Source: Soehngenia longivitae
GTDB lineage: Bacteria > Bacillota > Clostridia > Tissierellales > Tissierellaceae
Direction: 5' to 3'
Assembly: GCF_004684055.1 (NCBI RefSeq)
Contig: NZ_SRIB01000006.1
Location: 62,001-126,000 of the forward strand
Length of the DNA stretch: 64,000 nt
Position numbers and translations under genes: made by a program. Under the pieces are notes generated by a model, which worked only from the letters and a program-made list of their open reading frames with translations, made no database searches and was not told the origin of the DNA. This document shows positions 8,574 through 17,124 of the stretch, one piece after another (positions within the stretch are counted from its first letter, which is position 1; every line of letters begins with the position of its first letter).

Positions 8574-10315
8574 TGAAAGTAGTAGTTGGCTTAGGTAGCT
8601 GTGGTATAGCTGCTGGTGCAAAAAAGGTATATGACGAATTAAAAGAACAAGTAGACCAAGGATTAGATATTAAACTTGATATCACAGGCTGTGTTGGGAT
8701 GTGTCATTTAGAACCTATAGTCGATATATATTATGATGATGGGCAATTTGATAGATTTGTTAAAGTAAAAGATGATGAAATAATTGATTTAGTTAATAAA
8801 GCAAAAGAAAAGAATATAATTGAAGACAAAAAGATTTCAAGTGAAGATGAAGAAGCATTAAAAAAACAAGTTAGAATAGCGATAGAAAATTGTGGAGTAA
8901 TAAACCCAGAGAGAATCGAAGAATACATAGCTAGAGGTGGATATAAAGCTCTTGAGAAATGTCTAACTCAATTGTCACAAGATGAAATAATTGAGGAGAT
9001 TAAGATATCCGGTCTAAGAGGAAGAGGTGGAGCAGGATTTCCAACATGGTTTAAATGGAATGCTGCCAAAGTTGAGAAAGAAACACCAAAATATATGGTG
9101 TGCAATGCAGATGAAGGTGACCCAGGGGCCTTCATGGATAGATCTGTACTAGAAGGAGACCCACATAGGGTATTAGAAGGCATGATCATAGGAGGATATG
9201 CAATAGGGGCCCAAGAAGGAATAATCTATGTAAGGGCTGAGTATCCACTTGCGATAAAAAGATTAGAAATAGCAATAGCACAAGCTAAAGAAAAAGGATA
9301 TTTAGGGAAAAACATTCTTGGTACAGGATTTAATTTTGATATTAGAATAAAAGCAGGAGCTGGAGCATTTGTATGTGGAGAAGAAACTGCTCTAATAGCA
9401 TCATTAGAAGGCGAGAGAGGAATGCCAAGACTTAAACCACCTTTTCCAGCTCAAAAGGGATATTGGGGTAAACCTACAAATATAAACAATGTAGAAACAT
9501 TCGCAAATGTACCTTGGATTATTAGAAATGGGGGAAAAGCATTTGCAAGTTATGGCACAGAAAAATCTAAAGGCACAAAAGTATTTGCTTTAACAGGAAA
9601 GATCAAAAAAGGCGGATTAGTTGAAGTGCCAATGGGTATGCCTATTAAAGAAATTATTTATGACATCGGTGGAGGAATTTTAAATAACAAGAAATTTAAA
9701 GCTGTGCAAATGGGAGGACCATCAGGAGGATGTGTTCCAGCATTTTTGGAAGATGTTACAGTAGACTATGAATCATTAACAAAAGTAGGAGCTATAATGG
9801 GCTCTGGTGGTATGGTTGTAATGGATGAGACCACATGTATGGTTGATATGGCGAGATTTTTCTTAGATTTCACTAGAAAAGAATCTTGCGGTAAATGTGT
9901 CCAATGTAGACTAGGGACAAAGAGGATGCTTGAAATACTAGAAAGAATTGTCGAAGGGAATGGACGAGAAGGAGATATCGAATTACTTGAAAGATTAGCA
10001 GTTGAAGTAAAAGATGGTTCACTCTGCGGACTTGGTCAAACTGCACCAAATCCAGTATTAAGCACAATTAGATATTTTAGAGATGAATATGAAGCACATA
10101 TAAGAGATAAGAAATGCCCAGCAAAATCGTGTAAACCTCTGATACATTATGAGGTAGCAGACAATTGTATTGGATGCGGCGTTTGCAGAAGAAATTGCCC
10201 TGTTGGAGCTATAAGCGGAAAAGTTAAAGAAGTACATGTTATAGATCAAGAAACTTGTATTAAATGTGGTAAATGCTATGAAGTGTGCAAATTTGATGCC
10301 ATAAATATATTATAA
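8573..10315 (+). CDS. NuoF/HydB-like NADH-binding flavoprotein subunit
   Basis: A 580-residue subunit with four parts. First is an N-terminal thioredoxin-like region with cysteines in GSCG and GCVGMC. Then comes an FMN/NADH domain with GRGGAGFPTWFKW at about 150 and CNADEGDPGAF. A SLBB segment and a [4Fe-4S] site (CGKCVQC, about 438) follow. The C-terminal ferredoxin domain has two [4Fe-4S] motifs (CIGCGVCRRNCP and CIKCGKCYEVC). This is the architecture of HydB-type subunits of bifurcating enzymes and of NuoF with an added ferredoxin. It is expected to exchange electrons with NAD(H) in the cytoplasm. It overlaps the NuoE-like gene by one base and precedes the fusion subunit by 17 bases. Confidence 0.93.
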   Translation: MKVVVGLGSCGIAAGAKKVYDELKEQVDQGLDIKLDITGCVGMCHLEPIVDIYYDDGQFDRFVKVKDDEIIDLVNKAKEKNIIEDKKISSEDEEALKKQVRIAIENCGVINPERIEEYIARGGYKALEKCLTQLSQDEIIEEIKISGLRGRGGAGFPTWFKWNAAKVEKETPKYMVCNADEGDPGAFMDRSVLEGDPHRVLEGMIIGGYAIGAQEGIIYVRAEYPLAIKRLEIAIAQAKEKGYLGKNILGTGFNFDIRIKAGAGAFVCGEETALIASLEGERGMPRLKPPFPAQKGYWGKPTNINNVETFANVPWIIRNGGKAFASYGTEKSKGTKVFALTGKIKKGGLVEVPMGMPIKEIIYDIGGGILNNKKFKAVQMGGPSGGCVPAFLEDVTVDYESLTKVGAIMGSGGMVVMDETTCMVDMARFFLDFTRKESCGKCVQCRLGTKRMLEILERIVEGNGREGDIELLERLAVEVKDGSLCGLGQTAPNPVLSTIRYFRDEYEAHIRDKKCPAKSCKPLIHYEVADNCIGCGVCRRNCPVGAISGKVKEVHVIDQETCIKCGKCYEVCKFDAINIL

Positions 10316-10332
10316 GAAGGTAGGGGTGAAAT

Positions 10333-13300
10333 ATGTCTTTAATTCATTTAAACATAGATGGAAAAGAAGTAGTTGGTAGGGCAGGACAGACTATATTGCA
10401 AATCGCTAGAGAAAACAATATAGATATCCCTACTCTGTGCTTTGATGAGAAAGTTGAAATATATGGTTCTTGTGGATTATGTGTTGTGGAAGTTGAAGGG
10501 AATCCTAAACTTCTAAGATCCTGTGCAACCATGGCAAGTGAAGGTATGGTTGTTACTACGAATTCAGACAGAGTATTGAGTTCAAGAAAGAATACACTTG
10601 AGCTACTTTTATCTGATCATACTGGGGATTGTAGACCACCATGCGTACTAGCTTGTCCTGGGAATACAGATTGCCAAGGATATGTTGGTTTAGCTGCAAA
10701 TATGGAATTCAAGGAAGGATTGAAATTAATTAAGGAACAACTGCCATTGCCTGCTAGTATTGGTAGAGTATGCCCACATCCATGTGAAGATGCTTGCAGA
10801 AGACAACTCGTTGAAGAACCGGTATCAATAGCTCATATGAAAGCATTTTTAGCGGATTTGGATTTAAACAGTGATGATGTCTATATTCCTGAAATTCCAG
10901 CACCTACAGGAAAGAAAGTAGCTGTAATAGGTGGAGGACCTGGAGGATTGTCATGTGCTTATTTTTTAAGAACTCATGGGCATGAAGTCGATATATACGA
11001 TCAAATGCCTCAAATGGGTGGGATGCTTAGATATGGAATTCCAGAATATAGATTACCATCTCATGTGATTGATAAAGAAATTGAAATCATTGAAAAAATG
11101 GGCGTTAAAATGATAAACAACATTAAAATAGGCAGAGATTTGGACTTAAATTTTGTGAGGAACAATTATGATGCTGTTTATATTTCTATTGGTGCATGGA
11201 AGAGTTCTAGTTTGAGAGTACCTGGTGAGGAACTAGAAGGAGTAATGGGTGGAATTGACTTTTTAAGAAAAGTCACTATTAATGAACCTCTTGCAATAGG
11301 TAACAGGGTAGCAGTTGTCGGTGGCGGTAATACTGCTATGGATGCCGCTAGAACTGCAGTAAGATTGGGCGCAAAAGAAGTTTATGTTTTATATAGAAGA
11401 ACAGAAGCTGAAATGCCAGCAGAGGAAATTGAAATCAAAGAGGCTAGAGAAGAAGGGGTAGAATTTAAGTTTTTAGTCGCACCTCTTGAAATAATTGGTG
11501 AAAATGGGAAGGCAACTAAGATAAAATTACAAAAGATGATGCTTGGTGAAGAAGATGCTTCAGGCAGAAGAAAGCCAATACCAATAGAAGGAGAGTTTGA
11601 GTTTATCGACATAGATTTAGTAATTGGCGCAATTGGTCAGGAATCAAGCCTCGAAGGATTTGAAATAATCGAAAAAACAAGAAAAGGAACTATTGCAGCA
11701 GACGAAAATGCTTTTACAACAAATATAGAAGGTGTGTTTGCTGGAGGAGATGTAATTAATCAAGGAGCTAATATAGCTATAAAAGCAATTGGAGATGCTA
11801 AGAAAGCTTCAAAGGTGATCAACTCATTCTTAGAAGGCTATCTAGTACCTTATAGAAAACCATATGTCGTAGAGAGAAAAGACTTTTCTAAAGAAGATGT
11901 CAAAGACAAAGAAATAAAATACAGATCCAAAATGAGACATTTATCTGCTGAAGAAAGAAAAGATAATTTTAGAGAAGTAAACTTAGGGTTTTCAGTAGAA
12001 GAAGCAGTTGAAGATGCTAAGAGATGTTTAGAATGTGGGTGCCATGACTATTTTGAATGTAAACTTTATAAATACGCAAATGAATATGATGTAGAACCAG
12101 AAAAATATGATGGTGAAAAACATCATAGAGAAGAAAAAGACAATCATCCGTTCATTGTAAGAAATGCAGATAAATGTATTTTGTGTGGACTGTGTGTGAG
12201 AATTTGTGACCAAGTAATGGACAATGGGGCTCTAGGCTTAGTAAATAGAGGTTTTGATACTATAGTAAAACCATCTATGGAATTGGATTTAGCTGAAACT
12301 TCATGTATTTCTTGTGGACAGTGTGTCGCAGCTTGCCCAGTAGGAGCATTGCAAGAAAGGCTTCAAATTGAGAAATCTGTACCAGTAGAAACTGAAGAAA
12401 CCAAAACAATTTGCTCATATTGTTCTGTTGGATGCAATATAAATCTTAATACTAGAGGGAATATGCTCTATAGGGCATTGCCTGAAGAAGATAGTGAAGT
12501 TGACAATGGACTACTTTGTGCAAAAGGAAGATTTGGGTACAATATTGCAAAACAAAACAAGAGATTAGTAAATCCACTTTTAAAAGTGAATGGTGAATTT
12601 AAGGAAACAACATTTGAAGAAGCTTTATTAGTAACTGCTAAGAAACTTCAATCTACAAGAGCTAAGTATGGGGCAGACTCAATTGCAATAGCAATATCTG
12701 ATAGATATACAAATGAAGAGATATATTTAGCTAAAAAGCTAGCCAAAGATATATTAAAGACAGATAATGTTACTTCCTTTAATAGAAATTATGGAGGAAT
12801 AGAAGAAGTTATAGGAGTAGATGCTTCAACTAGTACATTTAGCGAATTAGAAAACGCTGACTTTATTTTAGCAGTAGGAACAAATATGATGAAAAATCAT
12901 ACTATTGCGGCATTAAAAGTTAAAAATGCTGTTGAAAATGGTGCCAAACTAGTAACTATAAATGATTCCTATGATCAAATAAATGATTGGGCGAACATAA
13001 ATATGACTCCAGAAAATAATTTAAATATACTAAAACAAATATTAAAAGCAATAATTGATCTAGGATATGAACCAAAGAATGCAGTAGGTTTTATTGAACT
13101 TAAAGAAAGCCTAAATGGAGTTACTGTTAATGAAGATATTGTTAATTTAGCAAAAGAATATACTTCAAGTAAGAAAGCTATAATAGTATTTGATGAAAAC
13201 AATATAACATCTGAAGCTGAACGACTAATTGCAAGTATAGCTGTTGTTTCAGGACAAATTGGTAAAGCTAGAAGAGGAATAATTCAGTTAAAACCTAAGA

Positions 13301-13896
13301 ATAACAGTCAAGGTTTAGCTGATCTTAGAATAGATAAACCTAATGCTGAAATAAAAAATATGATTGACAATAATACCATTAAGGCAATGCTCATTTTGGG
13401 TGAAGATATTGAGGGATTACCTTTAGAAAAATTAGAATTTTTAGCTGTATGTGATCTTTACATGACTTCAACTGCTCAAAAAGCAGACTGCGTAATACCA
13501 GCTGTTAGTTATGCAGAATCAAAGGGCACATTTACTAATAGTGAGAGAAGAATACAAAAATTGTATCAAGCTATACCAGCATTGTCAGGATACCAGAATT
13601 GGGAAATTATCTATATTATGATGCAAATATTAGGCTACAGTAAAAAATACAATTCTGTAGATGAAATCACTATTGAAATGGCTAGAGAAGCATATAATTA
13701 CTATGGATTTAAGGAATTTGAAGAAAGCGTAATATGGCCTTTGAATAGTGATGAAGTATTCTTGCATGACGGATTTATGTTTGAAGATAAAAAAGCTAAG
13801 TTGAAAGCTGTTAAAGATGCAAAATTATTTGAACCTAAAGAAACTACTGATTATGTTGAAAAAGAATTTAGAGAAAAATATGCAGCTATATGTTAA
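10333..13896 (+). CDS. Multidomain iron-sulfur flavoprotein: ferredoxin + GltD-like + molybdopterin-oxidoreductase fold
   Basis: A 1187-residue fusion. Residues 1-75 are a [2Fe-2S] plant-type ferredoxin (Cys 36, 47, 50, 64). Cysteines at about 100-155 and a GltD-like FAD/NADPH module follow, with VIGGGPGGL near 200 and VVGGGNTAMDAA near 330. Two [4Fe-4S] ferredoxin motifs are at about 616-680. Next is a molybdopterin-oxidoreductase cluster motif (CSYCSVGC near 692) and a MopB-like domain with GTFTNSERR near the end. The region where formate dehydrogenases carry catalytic Cys or Sec reads FNRNYGGIEEV, with neither, and the C-terminal dinucleotide-binding domain is short or absent. It resembles NuoG more than an active formate dehydrogenase. 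It probably wires NADPH, ferredoxin and the NADH subunit together. Confidence 0.8.
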   Translation: MSLIHLNIDGKEVVGRAGQTILQIARENNIDIPTLCFDEKVEIYGSCGLCVVEVEGNPKLLRSCATMASEGMVVTTNSDRVLSSRKNTLELLLSDHTGDCRPPCVLACPGNTDCQGYVGLAANMEFKEGLKLIKEQLPLPASIGRVCPHPCEDACRRQLVEEPVSIAHMKAFLADLDLNSDDVYIPEIPAPTGKKVAVIGGGPGGLSCAYFLRTHGHEVDIYDQMPQMGGMLRYGIPEYRLPSHVIDKEIEIIEKMGVKMINNIKIGRDLDLNFVRNNYDAVYISIGAWKSSSLRVPGEELEGVMGGIDFLRKVTINEPLAIGNRVAVVGGGNTAMDAARTAVRLGAKEVYVLYRRTEAEMPAEEIEIKEAREEGVEFKFLVAPLEIIGENGKATKIKLQKMMLGEEDASGRRKPIPIEGEFEFIDIDLVIGAIGQESSLEGFEIIEKTRKGTIAADENAFTTNIEGVFAGGDVINQGANIAIKAIGDAKKASKVINSFLEGYLVPYRKPYVVERKDFSKEDVKDKEIKYRSKMRHLSAEERKDNFREVNLGFSVEEAVEDAKRCLECGCHDYFECKLYKYANEYDVEPEKYDGEKHHREEKDNHPFIVRNADKCILCGLCVRICDQVMDNGALGLVNRGFDTIVKPSMELDLAETSCISCGQCVAACPVGALQERLQIEKSVPVETEETKTICSYCSVGCNINLNTRGNMLYRALPEEDSEVDNGLLCAKGRFGYNIAKQNKRLVNPLLKVNGEFKETTFEEALLVTAKKLQSTRAKYGADSIAIAISDRYTNEEIYLAKKLAKDILKTDNVTSFNRNYGGIEEVIGVDASTSTFSELENADFILAVGTNMMKNHTIAALKVKNAVENGAKLVTINDSYDQINDWANINMTPENNLNILKQILKAIIDLGYEPKNAVGFIELKESLNGVTVNEDIVNLAKEYTSSKKAIIVFDENNITSEAERLIASIAVVSGQIGKARRGIIQLKPKNNSQGLADLRIDKPNAEIKNMIDNNTIKAMLILGEDIEGLPLEKLEFLAVCDLYMTSTAQKADCVIPAVSYAESKGTFTNSERRIQKLYQAIPALSGYQNWEIIYIMMQILGYSKKYNSVDEITIEMAREAYNYYGFKEFEESVIWPLNSDEVFLHDGFMFEDKKAKLKAVKDAKLFEPKETTDYVEKEFREKYAAIC

Positions 13897-13924
13897 AAAA
13901 GCCGAGCTTGTCTCGGCTTTTTTT
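13897..13924 (+). terminator. Rho-independent terminator after the redox operon
   Basis: Ten-base stem AAAAGCCGAG paired with CTCGGCTTTT around a five-base loop, followed by a T-run, beginning just after the stop codon of the fusion gene. Confidence 0.92.
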
Positions 13925-14014
13925 ATGCCCGTCATTGGTAATATTCTTGAATATTCAATTCCTAGGATATAATTAAAACAGATGATAAAGACAATAACAG
14001 AAATAAAAACTGTA

Positions 14015-14072
14015 TTGACAAAAACGATACACATTTGATAGTATATAGATACGGATTAGAATTGTATCTATA
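14015..14072 (+). promoter_or_regulatory. pdxS promoter with inverted-repeat operator candidate
   Basis: TTGACA at 14015-14020 is followed 18 bases on by TAGTAT (14039-14044) with an upstream TG. A perfect nine-base inverted repeat, TATAGATAC at 14044-14052 and GTATCTATA at 14064-14072, overlaps the expected transcription start. A further GATAC at 14026-14030 is a direct repeat 22 bases from the one inside the left arm. This spacing on one face of the helix suits a dimeric regulator. No regulator gene is adjacent. Confidence 0.5.
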
Positions 14073-14087
14073 TTAAGGAGGTCACAT

Positions 14088-14948
14088 ATGAAAAATTTAC
14101 AAGAATTAAACGAAACATTAAGAGGCGGAGTTATAATGGATGTTGTGAATGCTGAACAGGCTAAAATAGCGCAAGAGAGTGGAGCAGTTGCTGTTATGGC
14201 ATTAGAAAGAGTTCCATCTGACATAAGAAAAGATGGTGGTGTAGCACGTATGACTGATCCAAAACTAATAGAAGAGATATTGAGTGCTGTATCGATACCA
14301 GTGATGGCAAAAGTGAGGATAGGCCATTTTGTCGAAGCACAAATAGTTGAAGCTGTTGGTATTCACTATATAGATGAAAGTGAAGTGCTTACACCTGCTG
14401 ATGAAAGTTATCATATAGATAAGACAAAATTCAGAACACCTTTTGTATGTGGAGCAAGAGATTTGGGGGAAGCACTTAGAAGAATAGGAGAAGGTGCTTC
14501 TATGATTAGAACTAAAGGAGAAGCAGGAACAGGAAATATTGTAGAAGCTGTTAGACATATGCGCACTATGAATTCACAAATAAGAAGAATTAAAAATGCT
14601 CCAAAAGATGAATTAATGACAATAGCTAAAGAGATTAGGGCACCATATGATTTAGTAAAATACGTTGCAGAAAATGGGGCATTACCTGTCTTAAATTTTG
14701 CTGCTGGCGGTATAGCCACACCAGCAGATGCAGCTTTAATGATGCAATTAGGGTGTGATGGTATATTTGTAGGTTCAGGAATTTTTAAGTCACAAAATCC
14801 TGAAAAAAGAGCTAAAGCAATTGTATTAGCTGTAAAGCACTTCAATGACCCAGACATACTTAAAGAGGTTTCAAAAGATTTAGGAGAGGCAATGTCAGGA
14901 ATAGATATAAATGAGATTTCTGAAAACAATTTGTTTTCAGTTAGATAA
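14088..14948 (+). CDS. pdxS: Pyridoxal 5'-phosphate synthase, PdxS (synthase) subunit
   Basis: Builds pyridoxal phosphate from ribose 5-phosphate, glyceraldehyde 3-phosphate and ammonia. The 286-residue sequence is highly conserved: [46 protein letters not shown] and [13 protein letters not shown] match the family throughout. ATG 14088 follows AAGGAGG. The glutaminase partner pdxT normally lies directly downstream, but here the next gene is rpsD on the opposite strand. PdxS then must use a pdxT from elsewhere, or free ammonia. It is a monocistronic unit with its own promoter and shared convergent terminator. Confidence 0.97.
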   Translation: MKNLQELNETLRGGVIMDVVNAEQAKIAQESGAVAVMALERVPSDIRKDGGVARMTDPKLIEEILSAVSIPVMAKVRIGHFVEAQIVEAVGIHYIDESEVLTPADESYHIDKTKFRTPFVCGARDLGEALRRIGEGASMIRTKGEAGTGNIVEAVRHMRTMNSQIRRIKNAPKDELMTIAKEIRAPYDLVKYVAENGALPVLNFAAGGIATPADAALMMQLGCDGIFVGSGIFKSQNPEKRAKAIVLAVKHFNDPDILKEVSKDLGEAMSGIDINEISENNLFSVR

Positions 14949-14972
14949 TTAATTATAGAGAATTTCATAAAA

Positions 14973-15000
14973 AATGTAGAGCTAATATTAGCTCTACATT
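14973..15000. terminator. Bidirectional palindromic terminator between pdxS and rpsD
   Basis: A perfect 28-base palindrome (AATGTAGAGCTAAT and its complement) between the converging genes. The rpsD stop codon at 14994-14996 lies inside the right arm. Confidence 0.8.
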
Positions 15001-15593
15001 GCTTTTGAATAGTATTCTACAACCAATTGATCTTCTATTTCGATTGGGATTTCTTCTCTGTTTGGTATTCTTTCTAGCTTTACTGACATATCTTTATCAT
15101 CTTTAATCAAATAAGGCAAGGTGTTTTGAAGATTACTTTCAAAATTATTTTTAAAAAGTTCAATTGACTTAGATCTTTCTTTTAAACTAATAATATCTCC
15201 TACTTCTATTAGATAAGAAGGAATATCTACTTTTCTGCCATTTACCAATATATGACCATGAACTACCATCTGTCGAGCCTGCCTTATTGAACTTGCAAAA
15301 CCAGCTCTATATACTATGTTGTCTAATCTAGTTTCCAAAATTTTCACTAGAGCATGTCCAGTTTGATCAGAAGATTTTTTTGCTAAAATGACATATCGTT
15401 TAAATTGCTTCTCCATAACACCATAATAAGCTCTTAGCCTTTGCTTTTCTAAAAGCTGTCTTCCATACTCTGATAATTTTTTGTCTGCTCTTGAACTACC
15501 CTTGTTTGCTCTTTCCATTGCTTTAGGATGCCCACATACATTTAGTCCCAATCGCCTTGATTGTTTGAATCTAGGTTGTTTCATATTTGCCAT
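14994..15593 (-). CDS. rpsD: 30S ribosomal protein S4, zinc-ribbon-free paralogue
   Basis: S4 binds 16S rRNA early in small-subunit assembly. The 199 residues include [25 protein letters not shown], the S4 RNA-binding domain ([31 protein letters not shown]) split here only by motif naming, and a normal C-terminus. The N-terminal four-cysteine zinc motif found in many clostridial S4 proteins is absent; only one cysteine (residue 20) is there. The gene stands alone, away from the usual alpha-operon context, so it may be a second copy. It has its own promoter (15642-15670) with a Fur-family-like box touching the -35 element. ATG 15593 follows AAGGAG. Confidence 0.9.
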   Translation of the reverse strand: MANMKQPRFKQSRRLGLNVCGHPKAMERANKGSSRADKKLSEYGRQLLEKQRLRAYYGVMEKQFKRYVILAKKSSDQTGHALVKILETRLDNIVYRAGFASSIRQARQMVVHGHILVNGRKVDIPSYLIEVGDIISLKERSKSIELFKNNFESNLQNTLPYLIKDDKDMSVKLERIPNREEIPIEIEDQLVVEYYSKAM

Positions 15594-15641
15594 TAAATTA
15601 TCAACTCCTTAAAAATTGCCGCGATAATTTAAGCCAGATTT

Positions 15642-15689
15642 ATTATAGCATATGAAATAAATCCTGTAAATGATAATTGTTATCATTTA
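15642..15689 (-). promoter_or_regulatory. rpsD promoter overlapped by a Fur/Zur-like operator
   Basis: Read on the minus strand, TTTACA (15670-15665) and TATAAT (15647-15642) are 17 bases apart, with TG one base before the -10. A 10-base perfect inverted repeat with a three-base centre spans 15667-15689 and overlaps the -35 by four bases. Its core at 15671-15685 is TGATAAT-T-GTTATCA, one base different from the 7-1-7 consensus known for Fur-family repressors. It also covers the ppa stop codon. Confidence 0.6.
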
Positions 15690-16184
15690 TTCTTGATTTT
15701 TTGATTTTTTATAGGCTTCTCGTGATCTCTCAATTGATTTTATGGCTTCGTCTATTCCAACCCAACCTCCAACAATAACTTCTTTTCCTTCTAATCTTTT
15801 GTATTCCTTGAAAAAATGTTCAAACTCTTTCTTTTGATGCGAACCCATATCATCAACTGATTTCATATCTTCAAATCTGGGGTCATTTACGGGGACAGCG
15901 ATTATCTTTTCATCTTTTCCTTTTTCATCTTCCATAAGAAACATCCCTATGACTCTAGCAGTTATTAGACAACCTGGAAATGTTGGATGAGCTAAAAGAA
16001 CCATGATATCAATTGGATCTCCATCTTCTGCTAATGTGTCTGGTATATATCCATAATCCGTTGGATAGAACATTGGAGAAAATAATGCTCTGTCAAGTTC
16101 AAAAACCTTATATTCTTTATTATATTCATATTTATTGCTACTACCTTTGGGTATTTCAATGAAAGCTTTTACTATGTAATCCAT
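15687..16184 (-). CDS. ppa: Inorganic pyrophosphatase (family I)
   Basis: Hydrolyses pyrophosphate released by biosynthesis. The family I signature DGDPIDIMV is present, together with the surrounding acidic and aromatic residues (YPTDYGYIPDT, DDMGSHQ). 165 residues is the usual bacterial length. ATG 16184 follows an AGGAGG site on the minus strand. It lies upstream of rpsD on the same strand but the 93-base gap contains a separate rpsD promoter. No metal-ligand residue looks missing. Confidence 0.95.
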   Translation of the reverse strand: MDYIVKAFIEIPKGSSNKYEYNKEYKVFELDRALFSPMFYPTDYGYIPDTLAEDGDPIDIMVLLAHPTFPGCLITARVIGMFLMEDEKGKDEKIIAVPVNDPRFEDMKSVDDMGSHQKKEFEHFFKEYKRLEGKEVIVGGWVGIDEAIKSIERSREAYKKSKNQE

Positions 16185-16316
16185 AAGTTACCTCCTAAAA
16201 GAATATTGTAGTTACTAATTATATCAGATATATTTTATTTTTACAGTAATAATTATAGCAATTAATTTAAATCTGTTATATTATTTAGAGTATAGAAATT
16301 AAGAGGTGATTAAAGA

Positions 16317-17114
16317 ATGAAAGTATATGTAAGTGCAGATATAGAGGGTGTTACAGGAACAACAACTTGGGATGAGACAGAAAGAAAAGAGTCATCTTAT
16401 AGCAATATGTCATTACAAATGACTAAAGAAGTAAATGCATGTTGTGTTGCACTAAATAAAATTGGAGCCGATGAGATAATTATTAAAGATGCTCATGATA
16501 GTGGTAGAAACATTGACCATAATTACTTACCTAAGAATACAAAACTCATAAGATCATGGAGTGGGAGTATTTTTTCTATGGTAGAGGGTCTAGACGAGAG
16601 TTTTGATGCAATTCTCTTTATTGGCTATCATTCACCTGCATCTTCATCAAGTAATCCATTATCACATACAATGAGTCTTAAAGTTTCTAAAATTACTATA
16701 AATGAACAAATTGCGAGTGAATTTCTCATACATGCATATATTGCTGAGTATTTTAAAGTACCTATTGCTTTTTTATCTGGGGATAAAGGGCTTTGTGATG
16801 AAGTAAGTAAATATAATTCTAACATAGCAACTGTTGCTGTTAAAGAAGGTATAGGTAATTCTACTATAAATATTCACCCAGAACTAGCATTGGAACTTAT
16901 TGAAGAAAATGTAAAAAAAGTTTTTAGAAAACCTCTTATAAATAATAGCAAGGAATTACCAAAATACTTTACAGTTGACGTTGAATATTATAATCATTGC
17001 GATGCTTATAGATATTCAATGTATAAAGGAGTTTCTAAAATTAATGAAAAATTGATAAGATTTGAATCCGATGATTATATTGAGGTTTTGAGATTTATAA
17101 ATTTTTGCTTATAG
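16317..17114 (+). CDS. M55 family D-aminopeptidase (DppA-like)
   Basis: Zinc-dependent peptidase of family M55; the B. subtilis DppA prototype removes N-terminal D-amino acids. The N-terminus MKVYVSADIEGVTG carries the family's Asp 8 and Glu 10 metal ligands. Further ligands sit in KDAHDSGRN and IGYHSPA, and the conserved LSGDKGLCDE follows. 265 residues is the typical length. ATG 16317 follows AGAGGTGAT. It starts a three-gene run with the MATE exporter (10 bases on) and the deaminase. The substrate is not certain, but use of D-amino-acid peptides from cell walls is plausible. Confidence 0.88.
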   Translation: MKVYVSADIEGVTGTTTWDETERKESSYSNMSLQMTKEVNACCVALNKIGADEIIIKDAHDSGRNIDHNYLPKNTKLIRSWSGSIFSMVEGLDESFDAILFIGYHSPASSSSNPLSHTMSLKVSKITINEQIASEFLIHAYIAEYFKVPIAFLSGDKGLCDEVSKYNSNIATVAVKEGIGNSTINIHPELALELIEENVKKVFRKPLINNSKELPKYFTVDVEYYNHCDAYRYSMYKGVSKINEKLIRFESDDYIEVLRFINFCL

Positions 17115-17124
17115 GAAGGTTTAT

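Noticed and set aside
10333-13896. Naming the fusion protein formate dehydrogenase
   Set aside because: No catalytic Cys or in-frame TGA for selenocysteine, and the C-terminal dinucleotide-binding domain is not seen.
14411-14968. Minus-strand open frame of 185 codons
   Set aside because: It lies opposite to highly conserved pdxS and has no family features.
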